The position numbers were made by a program, and so were the translations under genes. A DNA stretch of 64,000 nt from Actinotalea subterranea (GTDB lineage Bacteria > Actinomycetota > Actinomycetes > Actinomycetales > Cellulomonadaceae): positions 334,827 to 398,826 of the forward strand of contig NZ_VTTP01000001.1 in assembly GCF_008364845.1 (NCBI RefSeq), read 5' to 3'. This document shows, one piece after another, positions 10,010 through 21,643 of this stretch (the stretch's first letter is position 1; each line of letters opens with the position of its first letter). The notes beneath the pieces were generated by a model, which was given only the letters and a program-made list of their open reading frames with translations, made no database searches and was not told the origin of the DNA.

Positions 10010-11224
10010 TCACACGGGCCGCTGGTCCGCCGGTCGGCCCGCGAGCACGGCGACGCGTGCGAGGAGCCGTGCCCCGACCCCGATCGCCCGCTCGTCGACG
10101 TCGAAGTCGCCCTGGTGGATGTCGTACGTCCGGCCGCCGGGCGTGCGTGTACCCAGGCGCGCCATCGCACCCGGCGCGCGCGTGAGCAGCCATGCGAAGT
10201 CCTCGCCGCCGAGCGACTGCTCGGTCAGCTCGAGCGCGTCGGCGCCGAGCACGTCGCGAGCGGCGACGTCGAGCAGGCGCGTCGCGGCCGCGTCGTTCTC
10301 GACGGGCGGCACGCCCCGGTGGTGCTGGATGTCGACGCCCACCTCGTACGGCGCGACGACGTGCTGGACCGCCTCGCGCAGCACCGTCGCGGCCTCCTCC
10401 CACGCACGCGCCTCGAGGCAGCGCAGCGTGCCGCGGACCGTCCCCGTCGCGGGGATCGCGTTGTTCGCGGTGCCCGCGTGCACCTGGCCCCACGTGAGGT
10501 TGACCCCGGACCGCGGGTCGAGGCGTCTGCCCAGCACGGCCGGCACCTGCGTGATGACCTGCCCGAGCGCGAACACCACGTCGCCCGTCAGGTGCGGCCG
10601 CGAGGTGTGGCCGCCCGCGGACGTGAGCGTCACGGTCACCGGGTCGGACGCCGAGGTGATCGGGCCGATCCGGGAGCCCACGTGGCCGACGTCGAGCTTG
10701 GGGTCGCAGTGCACCGCGAAGATCTGCGCGACACCGTCCATCGCGCCGGCCTCGAGGGCGTCGAGCGCCCCGCCGGGCTGGATCTCCTCCGCCGCCTGGA
10801 AGAGCAGCCGGACGCCCGTCTCGAGCCCGCCCTCGGCCGCGATCTCCGCGAGGACGAGCCCGGCCCCGAGCACGACGGCCGTGTGGACGTCGTGGCCGCA
10901 CGCGTGGGCGACGCCGGGAACGGTCGACGACCACGGACGCCCGCACGCGTCGTGGACGGGGAGCGCGTCGAGGTCCGCACGCAGGGCGATGCGCCGACGC
11001 CCGGTCGTGACCGCCCCCGGCCCGATGTCGCAGACCAGGCCCGTGCCGGGCAGGAGCCGCGGGTCGAGGCCTGCCGCGCGCAGGCGCGCGGCGACCAGGT
11101 CCGTCGTCCGCCGCTCGGTCTTGGCGACCTCGGGGAGGGCGTGCAGGTCACGGCGCAGCTCGACGAGCTCGTCCAGGTGGGCGTCGACCCGTGCGTTGAT
11201 CTGGTCGACGGTCGCGACCGTCAC
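10010..11224 (-). CDS. M20-family amidohydrolase / aminoacylase, 404 aa
   Basis: Metal-dependent amidohydrolase (M20D, hippurate hydrolase / AmhX-like); the true substrate is unknown. Seen in order are RRDLHALPEVA, ADLDALPVHD, VAHACGHDVHTAVVLGAG with the metal-binding Cys-Gly-His, and LLFQAAEEIQPGG with the catalytic Glu pair. TANNAIPATGTVRGTLR and the late QSLGGEDFAWLL follow. The GTG at 11224 overlaps the stop of the guanylyltransferase gene by GTGA, so the two are translationally coupled although no shared pathway is obvious. Confidence 0.9.
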   Translation of the reverse strand: MTVATVDQINARVDAHLDELVELRRDLHALPEVAKTERRTTDLVAARLRAAGLDPRLLPGTGLVCDIGPGAVTTGRRRIALRADLDALPVHDACGRPWSSTVPGVAHACGHDVHTAVVLGAGLVLAEIAAEGGLETGVRLLFQAAEEIQPGGALDALEAGAMDGVAQIFAVHCDPKLDVGHVGSRIGPITSASDPVTVTLTSAGGHTSRPHLTGDVVFALGQVITQVPAVLGRRLDPRSGVNLTWGQVHAGTANNAIPATGTVRGTLRCLEARAWEEAATVLREAVQHVVAPYEVGVDIQHHRGVPPVENDAAATRLLDVAARDVLGADALELTEQSLGGEDFAWLLTRAPGAMARLGTRTPGGRTYDIHQGDFDVDERAIGVGARLLARVAVLAGRPADQRPV

Positions 11225-12366
11225 AGCAGCCCCTCGTGGCCGGCGGCCCGGACGGCGTCGACCACGGACTTGACCTGCTGCGCGTGGGCGCGCGTCGTGA
11301 CGAGCAGCGCGTCGGGCGTGTCCACGACCACGACGTCGTCGACGCCCAGGACCGTCACGAGCCGTCCGGCCGCGGGCACGACCACGCCGCCGCGCACGTC
11401 CACGGCGAGCACGTCCTGCGCGCGGCCGAGCACGCGGGGGCCGTCGCCCTCGCCGGGTGCCAGGAGCGGCGTGAGGGCCGCGAAGTCGCCGATGTCGTCC
11501 CAGCGGAAGTCCCCGGGCACGACCGCGACCCCGCCCGCGGCCGCGACGGGCTCCGCGATCGCGTGGTCGATCGCGATGCGCTGCAGGCCGGGCCAGACCC
11601 GCTCGAGGACCGCCGGCCCGTCCGGGCCGTCCCACGCGGCGGCGATCTCCTGGAGGCCGTCGTGCAGCACGGGCAGGAGCGCGTGCAGGTGGTCGAGGAG
11701 GACCTGCGCGCGCACGATGAACATGCCCGCGTTCCAGCGGTACTCGCCGGTGGCGAGGTACGCGGCGGCGGTCTCGGCGTCAGGCTTCTCCGTGAAGCCG
11801 ACGACGTGCCGGACCTGGGGCGCGTCCGCGAGGCCCAGCGGCTCGCCCATGTGCACGTAGCCGAACGCGGTCGACGGCTCGCTCGCGGCGATGCCGATCG
11901 TCGCGACGTACCCGGCCCGCGCGGCCTCGACGCCTGCGCGCACGGCCTCGGCGAAGCCCGGGCCGCTGTCGATCACGTGGTCGGCGGCGAACGAGCCGAT
12001 CACGACGTCGCCCTCACGCCGGGCGAGCACGGCCGCCGCCAGGCCGATCGCCGCCATCGAGTCGCGCGGCGAGGGCTCGGCGAGCACCGCTCCCGCCCCG
12101 AGCTCGGGGAGCTGGGCGCGGACCGCCTCCTCGTGACGCCGGCCCGTCACGACCACGACGCCGCCCGGCCCGGTCAGGGGCAGGAGCCGGTCGACCGTGC
12201 TCTGCAGCAGGGTGCGTCCCGTGCCGGTCAGGTCGTGCAGGAACTTCGGTGCGCCGGCCCGGGACAGGGGCCACAGGCGGGTCCCTGCCCCGCCCGCGGG
12301 GACCACCGCGCGGAACGGGAGGGCGTCGGGACGGTCGGCGGCGGGGCTGGGCGTGTGCGCGGACAT
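11221..12366 (-). CDS. manC: Mannose-1-phosphate guanylyltransferase
   Basis: Makes GDP-mannose from GTP and mannose-1-phosphate for glycan synthesis. The 381-residue protein has the nucleotidyltransferase signature VVPAGGAGTRLWPLSRAGAPKF at residues about 20-42, then FTEKPDAETAAAYL and WNAGMFIV, typical of the GMP branch. There is no C-terminal isomerase domain, so it is the short monofunctional form. It diverges from sdhCDAB across a 206-bp gap with a Crp-like palindrome 26 bp upstream of its ATG. The symbol is by function; actinobacteria also use manB. Confidence 0.88.
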   Translation of the reverse strand: MSAHTPSPAADRPDALPFRAVVPAGGAGTRLWPLSRAGAPKFLHDLTGTGRTLLQSTVDRLLPLTGPGGVVVVTGRRHEEAVRAQLPELGAGAVLAEPSPRDSMAAIGLAAAVLARREGDVVIGSFAADHVIDSGPGFAEAVRAGVEAARAGYVATIGIAASEPSTAFGYVHMGEPLGLADAPQVRHVVGFTEKPDAETAAAYLATGEYRWNAGMFIVRAQVLLDHLHALLPVLHDGLQEIAAAWDGPDGPAVLERVWPGLQRIAIDHAIAEPVAAAGGVAVVPGDFRWDDIGDFAALTPLLAPGEGDGPRVLGRAQDVLAVDVRGGVVVPAAGRLVTVLGVDDVVVVDTPDALLVTTRAHAQQVKSVVDAVRAAGHEGLL

Positions 12367-12392
12367 GCCCCGATCCTGCCAGGCCGGGCCGG

Positions 12393-12408
12393 TGTGGTGT
12401 TGGTCACA
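12393..12408. promoter_or_regulatory. Crp/GlxR-like operator between manC and sdhC
   Basis: TGTGGTGTTGGTCACA fits the TGTGANNTNNNTCACA class with one half-site mismatch (G for A at position 5). It lies 26 bp upstream of the manC start and about 165 bp upstream of the sdhC start. GlxR control of sdh is known in Corynebacterium glutamicum; action here is inferred. Confidence 0.5.
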
Positions 12409-12572
12409 AACGCGGCGGTACCGGGACCCCAGGCCCTTGTCGACGGCGTGCCACGCGTCGTTCCGTGGCTACAGTCGGGTCGTACAGTGACAACCGCCCG
12501 CGACCGGGACGCACCGGCGCGGACGACCACAGGGGACGACGTCGTCACCTCGACCTGCCGGGAGGATCACCA

Positions 12573-12953
12573 GTGCCCGAAGCACCGGCTGGCACGCTCT
12601 ACCGCGGACGCGAGGGGATGTGGTCCTGGGTCGCGCACCGGGTGACCGGCTTCCTCATCTTCTTCTTCCTCCTCGTGCACGTGCTCGACACGGCGCTCGT
12701 CCGGGTCTCCCCCGAGGCGTACAACGCCGTGATCGGCACCTACAAGAACCCGGTGATGGGCCTCGGCGAGCTCGGCCTCGTCGCCGCGATCGTCTTCCAC
12801 GCGTTCAACGGCATCCGCGTGATGCTCGTCGACTTCTGGAAGAACGGGCCCCGCTACCAGCGCGTCATGCTGTGGGTCGTCGTCGGGCTCTTCGTCGTGA
12901 CCATGGCCGGGTTCGCGCCCCGTCACCTCATGAACGTCTTCGGAGGCCACTGA
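12573..12953 (+). CDS. sdhC: Succinate dehydrogenase cytochrome b556 subunit
   Basis: Membrane anchor of complex II, 126 aa with three helices. The start is GTG at 12573, 7 bp after GGAGG. MWSWVAHRVTGFLIFFFLLVHVLD contains the conserved H-R-x-T/S-G quinone-site segment and a probable heme-ligand His. The stop overlaps the sdhD start (TGATG). Two TACAGT hexamers at 12470 and 12483 are candidate -10 elements for the operon. It is the first gene of sdhCDAB. Confidence 0.93.
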   Translation: MPEAPAGTLYRGREGMWSWVAHRVTGFLIFFFLLVHVLDTALVRVSPEAYNAVIGTYKNPVMGLGELGLVAAIVFHAFNGIRVMLVDFWKNGPRYQRVMLWVVVGLFVVTMAGFAPRHLMNVFGGH

Positions 12954-13414
12954 TGACCGCGACCACCGAGGCCCGGTCGCCGATCCCCGCGCCCCGCAGC
13001 CCCCGCAACCGGCGGACCACGCGCACCAACTACGAGCTGTACGGCTGGGTCTTCATGCGCGCGTCGGGCGTCCTGCTCCTCGTGCTCATCTTCGGCCACC
13101 TCTTCATGAACCTCATCGACGGCGACGGCATCAGCGCGATCGACTTCGGGTTCGTCGCCGGCAAGTGGGCCTCCCCGTTGTGGCAGGTGTGGGACCTCCT
13201 CATGCTCTGGCTCGCGATGATCCACGGGACCAACGGCGTGCGGACGATCATCAACGACTACGCCGAGCGCACGGGCACGCGCGTCGTGCTCAAGAGCGCC
13301 CTGTACCTCGCGTTCACGGTGACCGTCGTGCTCGGCACGCTCGTCATCTTCACGTTCGACCCGTGCCCCCCCGGCAGCCCGGCCGACCTGCTGCCGTCGT
13401 TCTGCACCGCCTGA
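12953..13414 (+). CDS. sdhD: Succinate dehydrogenase membrane anchor subunit
   Basis: Second hydrophobic anchor of complex II, 153 aa. A basic N-terminus (SPRNRRTTRTNYELYGWVF) precedes three helices. MRASGVLLLVLIFGHLFMN carries a candidate heme-ligand His, and MLWLAMIHGTNGVRTIINDY is a typical SdhD quinone-side segment. Its ATG shares one base with the sdhC stop. A 51-bp gap separates it from sdhA. Confidence 0.92.
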   Translation: MTATTEARSPIPAPRSPRNRRTTRTNYELYGWVFMRASGVLLLVLIFGHLFMNLIDGDGISAIDFGFVAGKWASPLWQVWDLLMLWLAMIHGTNGVRTIINDYAERTGTRVVLKSALYLAFTVTVVLGTLVIFTFDPCPPGSPADLLPSFCTA

Positions 13415-13465
13415 GCCCCGGCACCTCGCCGCTCCCACCCGAACCGACGAAGGACTGAAGACCTG

Positions 13466-15250
13466 ATGCAGACCCACCAGTACGACGTCGTCATCGTCGG
13501 AGCGGGGGGCGCCGGGATGCGCGCGGCGCTGGAGTCGTCCACACGGGCCCGGACCGCGGTGATCTCCAAGCTGTACCCGACGCGCTCCCACACCGGCGCC
13601 GCGCAGGGCGGCATGTGCGCCGCGCTCGCCAACGTCGAGGACGACAACTGGGAGTGGCACACCTTCGACACCGTCAAGGGTGGGGACTACCTCGTCGACC
13701 AGGACGCCGCCGAGGTCATGGCCAAGGAGGCCATCGACGCGGTGCTCGACCTGGAGAAGATGGGCCTGCCCTTCAACCGCACGCCCGACGGCCTCATCGA
13801 CCAGCGGCGGTTCGGCGGGCACACGCGCAACCACGGCGAGGCAGCCGTGCGGCGCTCCTGCTACGCGGCCGACCGCACCGGCCACATGATCCTGCAGACG
13901 CTCTACCAGCAGTGCGTCAAGCAGGACGTCGAGTTCTTCAACGAGTTCTACGTGCTCGACGTGCTCCTCACGGACGACCTGTCGACCGGTGACGTGCCCG
14001 ACGGCCAGCCCGTGCGCGTCAGCGGCGTGGTCGCCTACGACCTCGCGAGCGGCGAGATCCACGTGTTCCGCGCCAAGTCCGTCGTCTTCGCGACGGGCGG
14101 CGCGGGCAAGATCTACAAGACCACGTCGAACGCGCACACCCTCACGGGCGACGGCATGGCGCTCGCCCTGCGGCGCGGCATCCCGCTCGAGGACATGGAG
14201 TTCTTCCAGTTCCACCCGACAGGCCTGGCCGGGCTGGGCATCCTGCTCTCCGAGGCCGCGCGCGGCGAGGGTGCGATCCTGCGCAACAGCGAGGGCGAAC
14301 GCTTCATGGAGCGGTACGCCCCCACGATCAAGGACCTCGCCCCGCGTGACATCGTCGCCCGCTCCATGGCGAACGAGGTGCGCGAGGGCCGCGGTGCGGG
14401 CCCCAACAAGGACTACGTCCTGCTCGACCTGACGCACCTCGAGCCGGCCCACATCGACGCCAAGCTCCCGGACATCACCGAGTTCGCGCGGACCTACCTG
14501 GGCATCGAGCCCTACACCGAGCCGGTCCCCGTGTACCCCACCGCGCACTACGCGATGGGCGGCATCCCGACGACGATCGACGCCGAGGTGCTGCGCAACA
14601 ACACCGACGTCATCGGCGGGCTCTTCGCCGCAGGCGAGGTCGCGTGCGTGTCCGTGCACGGCTCCAACCGCCTCGGCACCAACTCGCTGCTCGACATCAA
14701 CGTGTTCGGCAAGCGCGCCGGCATCTCCGCCGCCGCCTACGCCGCGACCGCGGACTGGGTCGACCTGCCGCAGGAGCCGGCGGCCGCCGTCGTCGGCGAG
14801 ATCGAGCGCATGCGCGACGCCGCCGCGGGCGAGCGCGTCTCCGACCTGCGGCGCGCCCTTCAGGAGTCCATGGACGCCAACGCCCAGGTGTTCCGCACCG
14901 CCGAGTCGCTCACCGCAGCGCTCACCGACATCCGCACCCTCCAGAAGCGGTACCGGTCTGTCGGCGTCCAGGACAAGGGCAAGCAGTTCAACACGGACCT
15001 GCTCGAGGCCCTCGAGCTCGGGTTCCTGCTCGACCTCGCGGAGGTCGTCGTCGTCGGCGCCCTCGCCCGCGAGGAGTCCCGCGGCGGGCACTTCCGTGAG
15101 GACTTCCCCGACCGCGACGACGCGGCCTTCATGAAGCACACGATGGCCTACCGCCGCCCCAGCGCCGCCGAGCCCGGGGAGACGGAGATCCGCCTCGACC
15201 ACAAGCCGGTGACCGTGACCCGCTACCAGCCGATGGAGCGCAAGTACTGA
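13466..15250 (+). CDS. sdhA: Succinate dehydrogenase flavoprotein subunit
   Basis: Catalytic FAD subunit oxidising succinate to fumarate, 594 aa. The dinucleotide site is [15 protein letters not shown] at residues 8-22. [15 protein letters not shown] carries the FAD-attachment His region. RRFGGHTRN and the active-site Arg segment [17 protein letters not shown] are present. The C-terminal [20 protein letters not shown] is usual for the family. The stop shares a base with the sdhB ATG, so synthesis of the two soluble subunits is coupled. Confidence 0.98.
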   Translation: MQTHQYDVVIVGAGGAGMRAALESSTRARTAVISKLYPTRSHTGAAQGGMCAALANVEDDNWEWHTFDTVKGGDYLVDQDAAEVMAKEAIDAVLDLEKMGLPFNRTPDGLIDQRRFGGHTRNHGEAAVRRSCYAADRTGHMILQTLYQQCVKQDVEFFNEFYVLDVLLTDDLSTGDVPDGQPVRVSGVVAYDLASGEIHVFRAKSVVFATGGAGKIYKTTSNAHTLTGDGMALALRRGIPLEDMEFFQFHPTGLAGLGILLSEAARGEGAILRNSEGERFMERYAPTIKDLAPRDIVARSMANEVREGRGAGPNKDYVLLDLTHLEPAHIDAKLPDITEFARTYLGIEPYTEPVPVYPTAHYAMGGIPTTIDAEVLRNNTDVIGGLFAAGEVACVSVHGSNRLGTNSLLDINVFGKRAGISAAAYAATADWVDLPQEPAAAVVGEIERMRDAAAGERVSDLRRALQESMDANAQVFRTAESLTAALTDIRTLQKRYRSVGVQDKGKQFNTDLLEALELGFLLDLAEVVVVGALAREESRGGHFREDFPDRDDAAFMKHTMAYRRPSAAEPGETEIRLDHKPVTVTRYQPMERKY

Positions 15251-16029
15251 TGACCACCGTCCTGGAGACCACGGGGCACGCGACCCCCGAGCCCGCAGCC
15301 GAGGTCGGGGCGATCCCGAGCTTCGACGTGACCCTGCGCATCCGCAGGTTCCTGCCCGACACGCCCGAGGCCGAGGCGTACTGGGAGGAGTTCACCGTCA
15401 CCGCGCACGGCACCGACCGGGTGCTCGACGCGATGCACAAGGTCAAGTGGGAGGTCGACGGCTCCCTGACCTTCAGGCGCTCGTGCGCCCACGGGATCTG
15501 CGGCTCCGACGCGATGCGCATCAACGGCCGCAACCGGCTCGCCTGCAAGACGCTGCTCAAGGACCTCGACATCAAGAAGCCGATCACGATCGAGCCCATC
15601 AAGGGTCTCCCCGTGATCAAGGACCTCGTGGTCGACATGGAGCCGTTCTTCGCCTCGTACCGCGAGATCATGCCGTTCCTCATCACCAACGGGAACGAGC
15701 CGACGCGCGAGCGCCGCCAGTCCGCCGAGCAGCGCGAGCGCTACGACGACACGACCAAGTGCATCCTGTGCGCCGCGTGCACGTCGTCGTGCCCCGTGTT
15801 CTGGACCGACGGCCAGTACTTCGGCCCCGCCGCGATCGTCAACGCGCACCGGTTCATCTTCGACAGCCGCGACGAGGGCGCCGCGCAGCGCCTGGAGATC
15901 CTCAACGACCGCGAGGGCGTGTGGCGGTGCCGCACGGTCTTCAACTGCACCGAGGCGTGCCCGCGCGGCATCGAGGTCACCAAGGCCATCCAGGAGGTCA
16001 AGCGCGCGATGATCACCCGCGCGTTCTGA
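15250..16029 (+). CDS. sdhB: Succinate dehydrogenase iron-sulfur subunit
   Basis: Electron-transfer subunit with three clusters, 259 aa. The [2Fe-2S] site is SCAHGICGSDAMRINGRNRL followed by AC; Asp replaces the third Cys, as in E. coli SdhB, so this is not a defect. The [4Fe-4S] and [3Fe-4S] ligands lie in CILCAACTSSCPVF and CRTVFNCTEACPRGIEVTKA. It is the last gene of sdhCDAB and is followed by hairpins at 16036-16073. Confidence 0.97.
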   Translation: MTTVLETTGHATPEPAAEVGAIPSFDVTLRIRRFLPDTPEAEAYWEEFTVTAHGTDRVLDAMHKVKWEVDGSLTFRRSCAHGICGSDAMRINGRNRLACKTLLKDLDIKKPITIEPIKGLPVIKDLVVDMEPFFASYREIMPFLITNGNEPTRERRQSAEQRERYDDTTKCILCAACTSSCPVFWTDGQYFGPAAIVNAHRFIFDSRDEGAAQRLEILNDREGVWRCRTVFNCTEACPRGIEVTKAIQEVKRAMITRAF

Positions 16030-16035
16030 CGGCAC

Positions 16036-16073
16036 CCTGCCGGGAGCAGGACGCCGCCTGCACCGCGGCGGCG
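16036..16073. terminator. Two small hairpins between convergent sdhB and the RNA ligase-like gene
   Basis: CCTGC/GCAGG (16036-16040 with 16046-16050) is followed by CGCCGCC/GGCGGCG (16052-16058 with 16067-16073). They fill the 45-bp gap between converging genes. Without U tracts this is only a probable bidirectional terminator. Confidence 0.35.
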
Positions 16074-16074
16074 G

Positions 16075-18221
<2,147 letters not shown>

Positions 18222-18302
18222 TCAGCGTAACCCGCTGCCCCGGCGGGCGGTTCGCCCGGTCAGCCCGCCGACGGCCGCGGGCCCGCTGCACCGGCTGCGG
18301 GC

Positions 18303-19739
18303 TCAGTCGCTCGTGAACTCGTCGAGCACGACGCGCACGTCGCGGTCCTCGTCGCCCGTGCGCACGGTGAGGGTCACCGCGTCGCCCGGCGCCTTCGCCC
18401 GGATCGCCACGATGAGCTCGTCGGCCTGCGTCACCGGCCGCCCGTCGATCGCGACGATGACGTCCCCGGGCACGATGCCCGCCTTCTCGGCAGGCCCGCC
18501 CGGCGTCACCGGCTGCTGACCGTTCTGCGCCTCGGACAGGACCTGGACGCCCTCGCCCTCGTACCGCTGGTCGAGGAGGACGCCGATCACCGGGTAGGTC
18601 GCCCGGCCCGTCTCGATGAGCTCCTCGGCTGTGCGCCGCACCTGGTTGGACGGGATCGCGAAGCCGAGGCCGATGCTCCCGGTCGCCGCCGCCGCCCCCG
18701 GCGTCTGCGCGATCGCCGAGTTGATCCCGATGACCTCGCCGTCCGCGTTGACGAGCGGTCCGCCCGAGTTCCCAGGGTTGATCGCGGCGTCCGTCTGGAT
18801 CGCGTTGATGAAGGCCGTGTCCGTCGCGCTGCCTGCCGACACCGGTCGGTTGAGCGCACTGACGATGCCCGTCGTGACGGTCCCCTGGAGCCCCAGCGGT
18901 GCGCCGACGGCGACGACAGGGTCGCCCACGACGACGCCGTCCGAGTCGCCCAGAAGGAGGGGCGTCAGGCCCTCGCGCTCGACCTTGATGACCGCGAGGT
19001 CGTACTCCGACGTGCGTCCGACGACCTCGGCGGCCTCCTCGGTCCCGTCCGCGAACACCACGACGATCTCGGCGTCGTCACCCGCGGCCGCGACCACGTG
19101 GTTGTTCGTCAGGATGTAGCCGTCCTCACGCAGCACGAAGCCGGAGCCGGTGCCCTCGCCCTGCGCGGACCGCACCTCGATCGAGACGACGCTCGGGAGC
19201 ACGGCCCCGGCGATCGCCGCGACGCCCCTGAGCTCGCCGACGTCCTCGGCACCGACGACCTCCGGGAGCGCGGCGTCCGAGGGCCGGCTGTCGAGCACGC
19301 GCTCGGCGAGGACACCTCCCGCGCCGCCCGCGAGGAGCGAGAGCACCACGAGCGGGACGGCCCACACCGCGCTGAGGGCGCGCCGAGGGCGCCGAGGGGC
19401 GCGCTCGGGCACCGGGCGACCCCAGCTGTCCGTCGGGCCCTGGGGGAACAGCACGCCTGGCAGGTCCGCCGCCGGGGACGAGGCGTCGCTCCCCCGGGTG
19501 CCCGTCTCGTCGCCCGGGAGGGTCGTCTCCTCGAGCTGGACGTAGCCGGGCCGGTACGGCTGCGGCGAGGCCACCTGTCGCTCCACGGGCGGCTCCGGCA
19601 GCCGGGACTGCGGGGACGACGCCTCCGCAGACCGCGGCTCCGGGGCCCGAGGCTCCGGCGTCGCGGCGCCGGGGACGGGCGCGTCGGCCGACCGGTACGT
19701 CGACGGAGGGGCGAAGGGGTTGGTCGGCTCGGTGCTCAC
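18303..19739 (-). CDS. htrA: Membrane-anchored HtrA/DegP-type serine protease with PDZ domain
   Basis: Envelope-stress protease, 478 aa. A 150-residue Pro-rich cytoplasmic N-terminus leads to one helix (ALSAVWAVPLVVLSLLAGGA). The trypsin-like domain follows with His in TNNHVVA, Asp in SEYDLAVIK, and Ser in NPGNSGGPLVN. A C-terminal PDZ domain (PAEKAGIVPGDVIVAIDGRP) ends the chain. The GTG at 19739 overlaps the anti-sigma stop by GTGA; an ATG at 19748 is the alternative. It likely acts on envelope proteins or on the anti-sigma factor encoded immediately upstream. Confidence 0.93.
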   Translation of the reverse strand: MSTEPTNPFAPPSTYRSADAPVPGAATPEPRAPEPRSAEASSPQSRLPEPPVERQVASPQPYRPGYVQLEETTLPGDETGTRGSDASSPAADLPGVLFPQGPTDSWGRPVPERAPRRPRRALSAVWAVPLVVLSLLAGGAGGVLAERVLDSRPSDAALPEVVGAEDVGELRGVAAIAGAVLPSVVSIEVRSAQGEGTGSGFVLREDGYILTNNHVVAAAGDDAEIVVVFADGTEEAAEVVGRTSEYDLAVIKVEREGLTPLLLGDSDGVVVGDPVVAVGAPLGLQGTVTTGIVSALNRPVSAGSATDTAFINAIQTDAAINPGNSGGPLVNADGEVIGINSAIAQTPGAAAATGSIGLGFAIPSNQVRRTAEELIETGRATYPVIGVLLDQRYEGEGVQVLSEAQNGQQPVTPGGPAEKAGIVPGDVIVAIDGRPVTQADELIVAIRAKAPGDAVTLTVRTGDEDRDVRVVLDEFTSD

Positions 19740-20767
19740 GGCTCCCATGTTCCCGCGAGGACCTCGAAGCCGCGTGAGATGCGTGCCGTGAGGCCGTCGT
19801 CGTAGTCCTGCTGAGGGTAGGCGGCGACGAGCTCGTCGAGCGCGTCCGACGGCGCCTCGGCGACCACGCTGACGACGCTGTCGCCCGACTGCCACACGCC
19901 GTGCCACGGCGCCGTCGACAGCACGTGCACGGTCCGCGAGCCGAGCGTGACCTGCTCCGCGGTCTGGGCCACCGCGGGATCGAGGCGACCGCGCTCCTCG
20001 GTCACGACGATGAAGCCGGCCTCGCCCACGAGGTCGACCTCGACGGCGCGCGACCCGTCGACGCCCTCCCACAGGCCCACGACCTGGTATCCCTGCGGAA
20101 GCACGTCCGGCGCCGCCCAGCCGTGCTCGGCCATCCAGGCGAGCGCCTCGTCGGGCGGCGTCGCGGTGGCCTGGTCCGCCCACGCCCCCGGCACGAGCGC
20201 GGCGTTCTGCGCCGCCGTGCGGGTCACGGTCGCGGAGCCGCCCGGGACGACGCTCGCCGACTGGTGCGTGGAGGTGCTCGCCCGGCCCAGCAGCGTCAGC
20301 GCGTGCGCCGGGTGCGCCTCGGGCACGACCGGTGGCTGCGCGCCGAGGGACACGAGGCCGACGACCGCGACCCCGACGCCGGTGGTCGCGGCGACGAGCC
20401 AGCGGCCGGGCACGTGGCGGCGGCGGACCAGGTCGCCGGTGAGGCAGTCGGCCGGCAGGCGGCGCCGGTCGTCGCTGCCGGGCAGGGGGACCGAGTCACC
20501 CATGAAGCGCGTGTCACGCCGCGGCGGCTGGCCCTGCTGGCCCTGGGCCGGGCAGGCGCCGAGCGCGAGCAGGCGTGCCGTGAGGTCGGGTGCGATCGGC
20601 ACCTCGAACGCGGCGGAGAGCGCTCGCCTCGCGGCGCGCGCCGCGTCGAGCTCGCGGCGGCACTCCGGGCAGCCCGCCACGTGCGCGAGCGCACGGTCCG
20701 CGGCGTCCGGGGACAGCTGACCGTCCGCCAGCGCGCTGATCTGCGACCCGAGGTGCGTCACGCTCAC
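19736..20767 (-). CDS. Zinc-binding anti-sigma factor (RseA-like), 343 aa
   Basis: Membrane-spanning anti-sigma factor for the ECF sigma factor encoded upstream. The zinc anti-sigma motif H-x3-C-x2-C is seen as [12 protein letters not shown] near residue 30. A helix ([20 protein letters not shown]) follows at about residue 120. The remaining about 200 residues are extracytoplasmic ([20 protein letters not shown] region), much longer than minimal RseA proteins and possibly a sensing or RseB-like domain. It starts at GTG 20767 by GTGA overlap with the sigma gene and ends with a GTGA overlap into htrA. Confidence 0.88.
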   Translation of the reverse strand: MSVTHLGSQISALADGQLSPDAADRALAHVAGCPECRRELDAARAARRALSAAFEVPIAPDLTARLLALGACPAQGQQGQPPRRDTRFMGDSVPLPGSDDRRRLPADCLTGDLVRRRHVPGRWLVAATTGVGVAVVGLVSLGAQPPVVPEAHPAHALTLLGRASTSTHQSASVVPGGSATVTRTAAQNAALVPGAWADQATATPPDEALAWMAEHGWAAPDVLPQGYQVVGLWEGVDGSRAVEVDLVGEAGFIVVTEERGRLDPAVAQTAEQVTLGSRTVHVLSTAPWHGVWQSGDSVVSVVAEAPSDALDELVAAYPQQDYDDGLTARISRGFEVLAGTWEP

Positions 20768-21414
20768 GCCTCCCAGGGGGCCGGGTCCGCCGGCGCGAGC
20801 GCCACCGCCTCCGGCGCCCGGTGCGCGAGGGACTCCCGGAGCTGCGCACGCGCCCGGTGGATGCGCGAGCGGACGGTGCCGAGCTTGATGCCGAGCGTGA
20901 CCGCGATCTCCTCGTAGGAGAGGCCCTCGATGTCGCACAGGACCACCGCCGCGCGGAACTCCGGCGAGAGCGCGTCGAGGGCGCGCTGGACGTCGTGGTC
21001 GAGGTTCGCGTGCTCGAAGCCGCGCTCGGGCGTGCCGTCCCCGACCGTCCCCGGGACCCGCTCGGCGTCGTCGCCGAGCGGTTCCATGCGGATCCGCTTG
21101 CGTCGGCGCACCTGGTCGAGGAACAGGTTCGTCGTGATGCGGTGCAGCCAGCCCTCGAAGGTCCCGGGCGTGTACGAGGAGAGCGACCTGAACACGCGGA
21201 CGAACGTCTCCTGCGTGAGGTCCTCGGCGTCGTGCTGGTTGCCCGTGAGCCGGTAGGCGAGGCGGTAGACGCGCGCCGAGTGGTCGGTGACGATCTGCTC
21301 CCAGGAGGGCGGCACGTAGACCTCGGTGCCCGCGGGCACGCTCGTCGGGGCCGTCCCCGTCGCGGGTCCGTCCCCGTCCGTCGCGGGGCGTCGCCCACGC
21401 AGTACGGTTCGCAA
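20764..21414 (-). CDS. sigE: ECF sigma factor (SigE-like)
   Basis: Group IV sigma factor, 216 aa. Region 2 is [20 protein letters not shown] with ETFVRVF; region 4 is the C-terminal helix-turn-helix [24 protein letters not shown] start at 21414 is chosen because a perfect AGGAGG lies 10 bases upstream (21425-21430) and no ATG or GTG fits. Sigma, anti-sigma and protease genes overlap by 4 bp each, giving fixed stoichiometry. The upstream ECF-type promoter suggests autoregulation. Confidence 0.92.
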   Translation of the reverse strand: MRTVLRGRRPATDGDGPATGTAPTSVPAGTEVYVPPSWEQIVTDHSARVYRLAYRLTGNQHDAEDLTQETFVRVFRSLSSYTPGTFEGWLHRITTNLFLDQVRRRKRIRMEPLGDDAERVPGTVGDGTPERGFEHANLDHDVQRALDALSPEFRAAVVLCDIEGLSYEEIAVTLGIKLGTVRSRIHRARAQLRESLAHRAPEAVALAPADPAPWEA

Positions 21415-21483
21415 GAGTCGTGCGCCTCCTGATGTCAGCCCCGGCGGGGCACACCCAGTGTCCCAGTCCTGGACAACCGTGGG

Positions 21484-21510
21484 AACGCGCGAGCCGTTCC
21501 CGGTGTTCCC
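21484..21510 (-). promoter_or_regulatory. ECF-type promoter upstream of sigE
   Basis: On the minus strand GGGAAC (21510-21505) is followed after 17 bases by CGTT (21487-21484), matching the GGAAC-N16/17-CGTT class used by SigE/SigH/SigR-type factors. A second GGGAAC lies at 21501-21496 and forms an inverted repeat with 21481-21486. A start near 21475 would give a leader of about 60 bases. Confidence 0.5.
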
Positions 21511-21643
21511 GGCGCGTGTCGGCGAACCTGGCGCGCGCGTCCCCGGCCACCTGCCCGGCCCGCGCGGACCTGCGGCGATAGCATCGAGCCACCTGTGCAC
21601 GACCCGCTCGCACGCCCGTCCACGACTGCCCCGGGAGGCCGCC

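Noticed and set aside
12923-15202. A 759-residue minus-strand frame opposite sdhD-sdhA
   Set aside because: It is antisense to sdhA, with no homology features and a composition typical of high-GC shadow frames.
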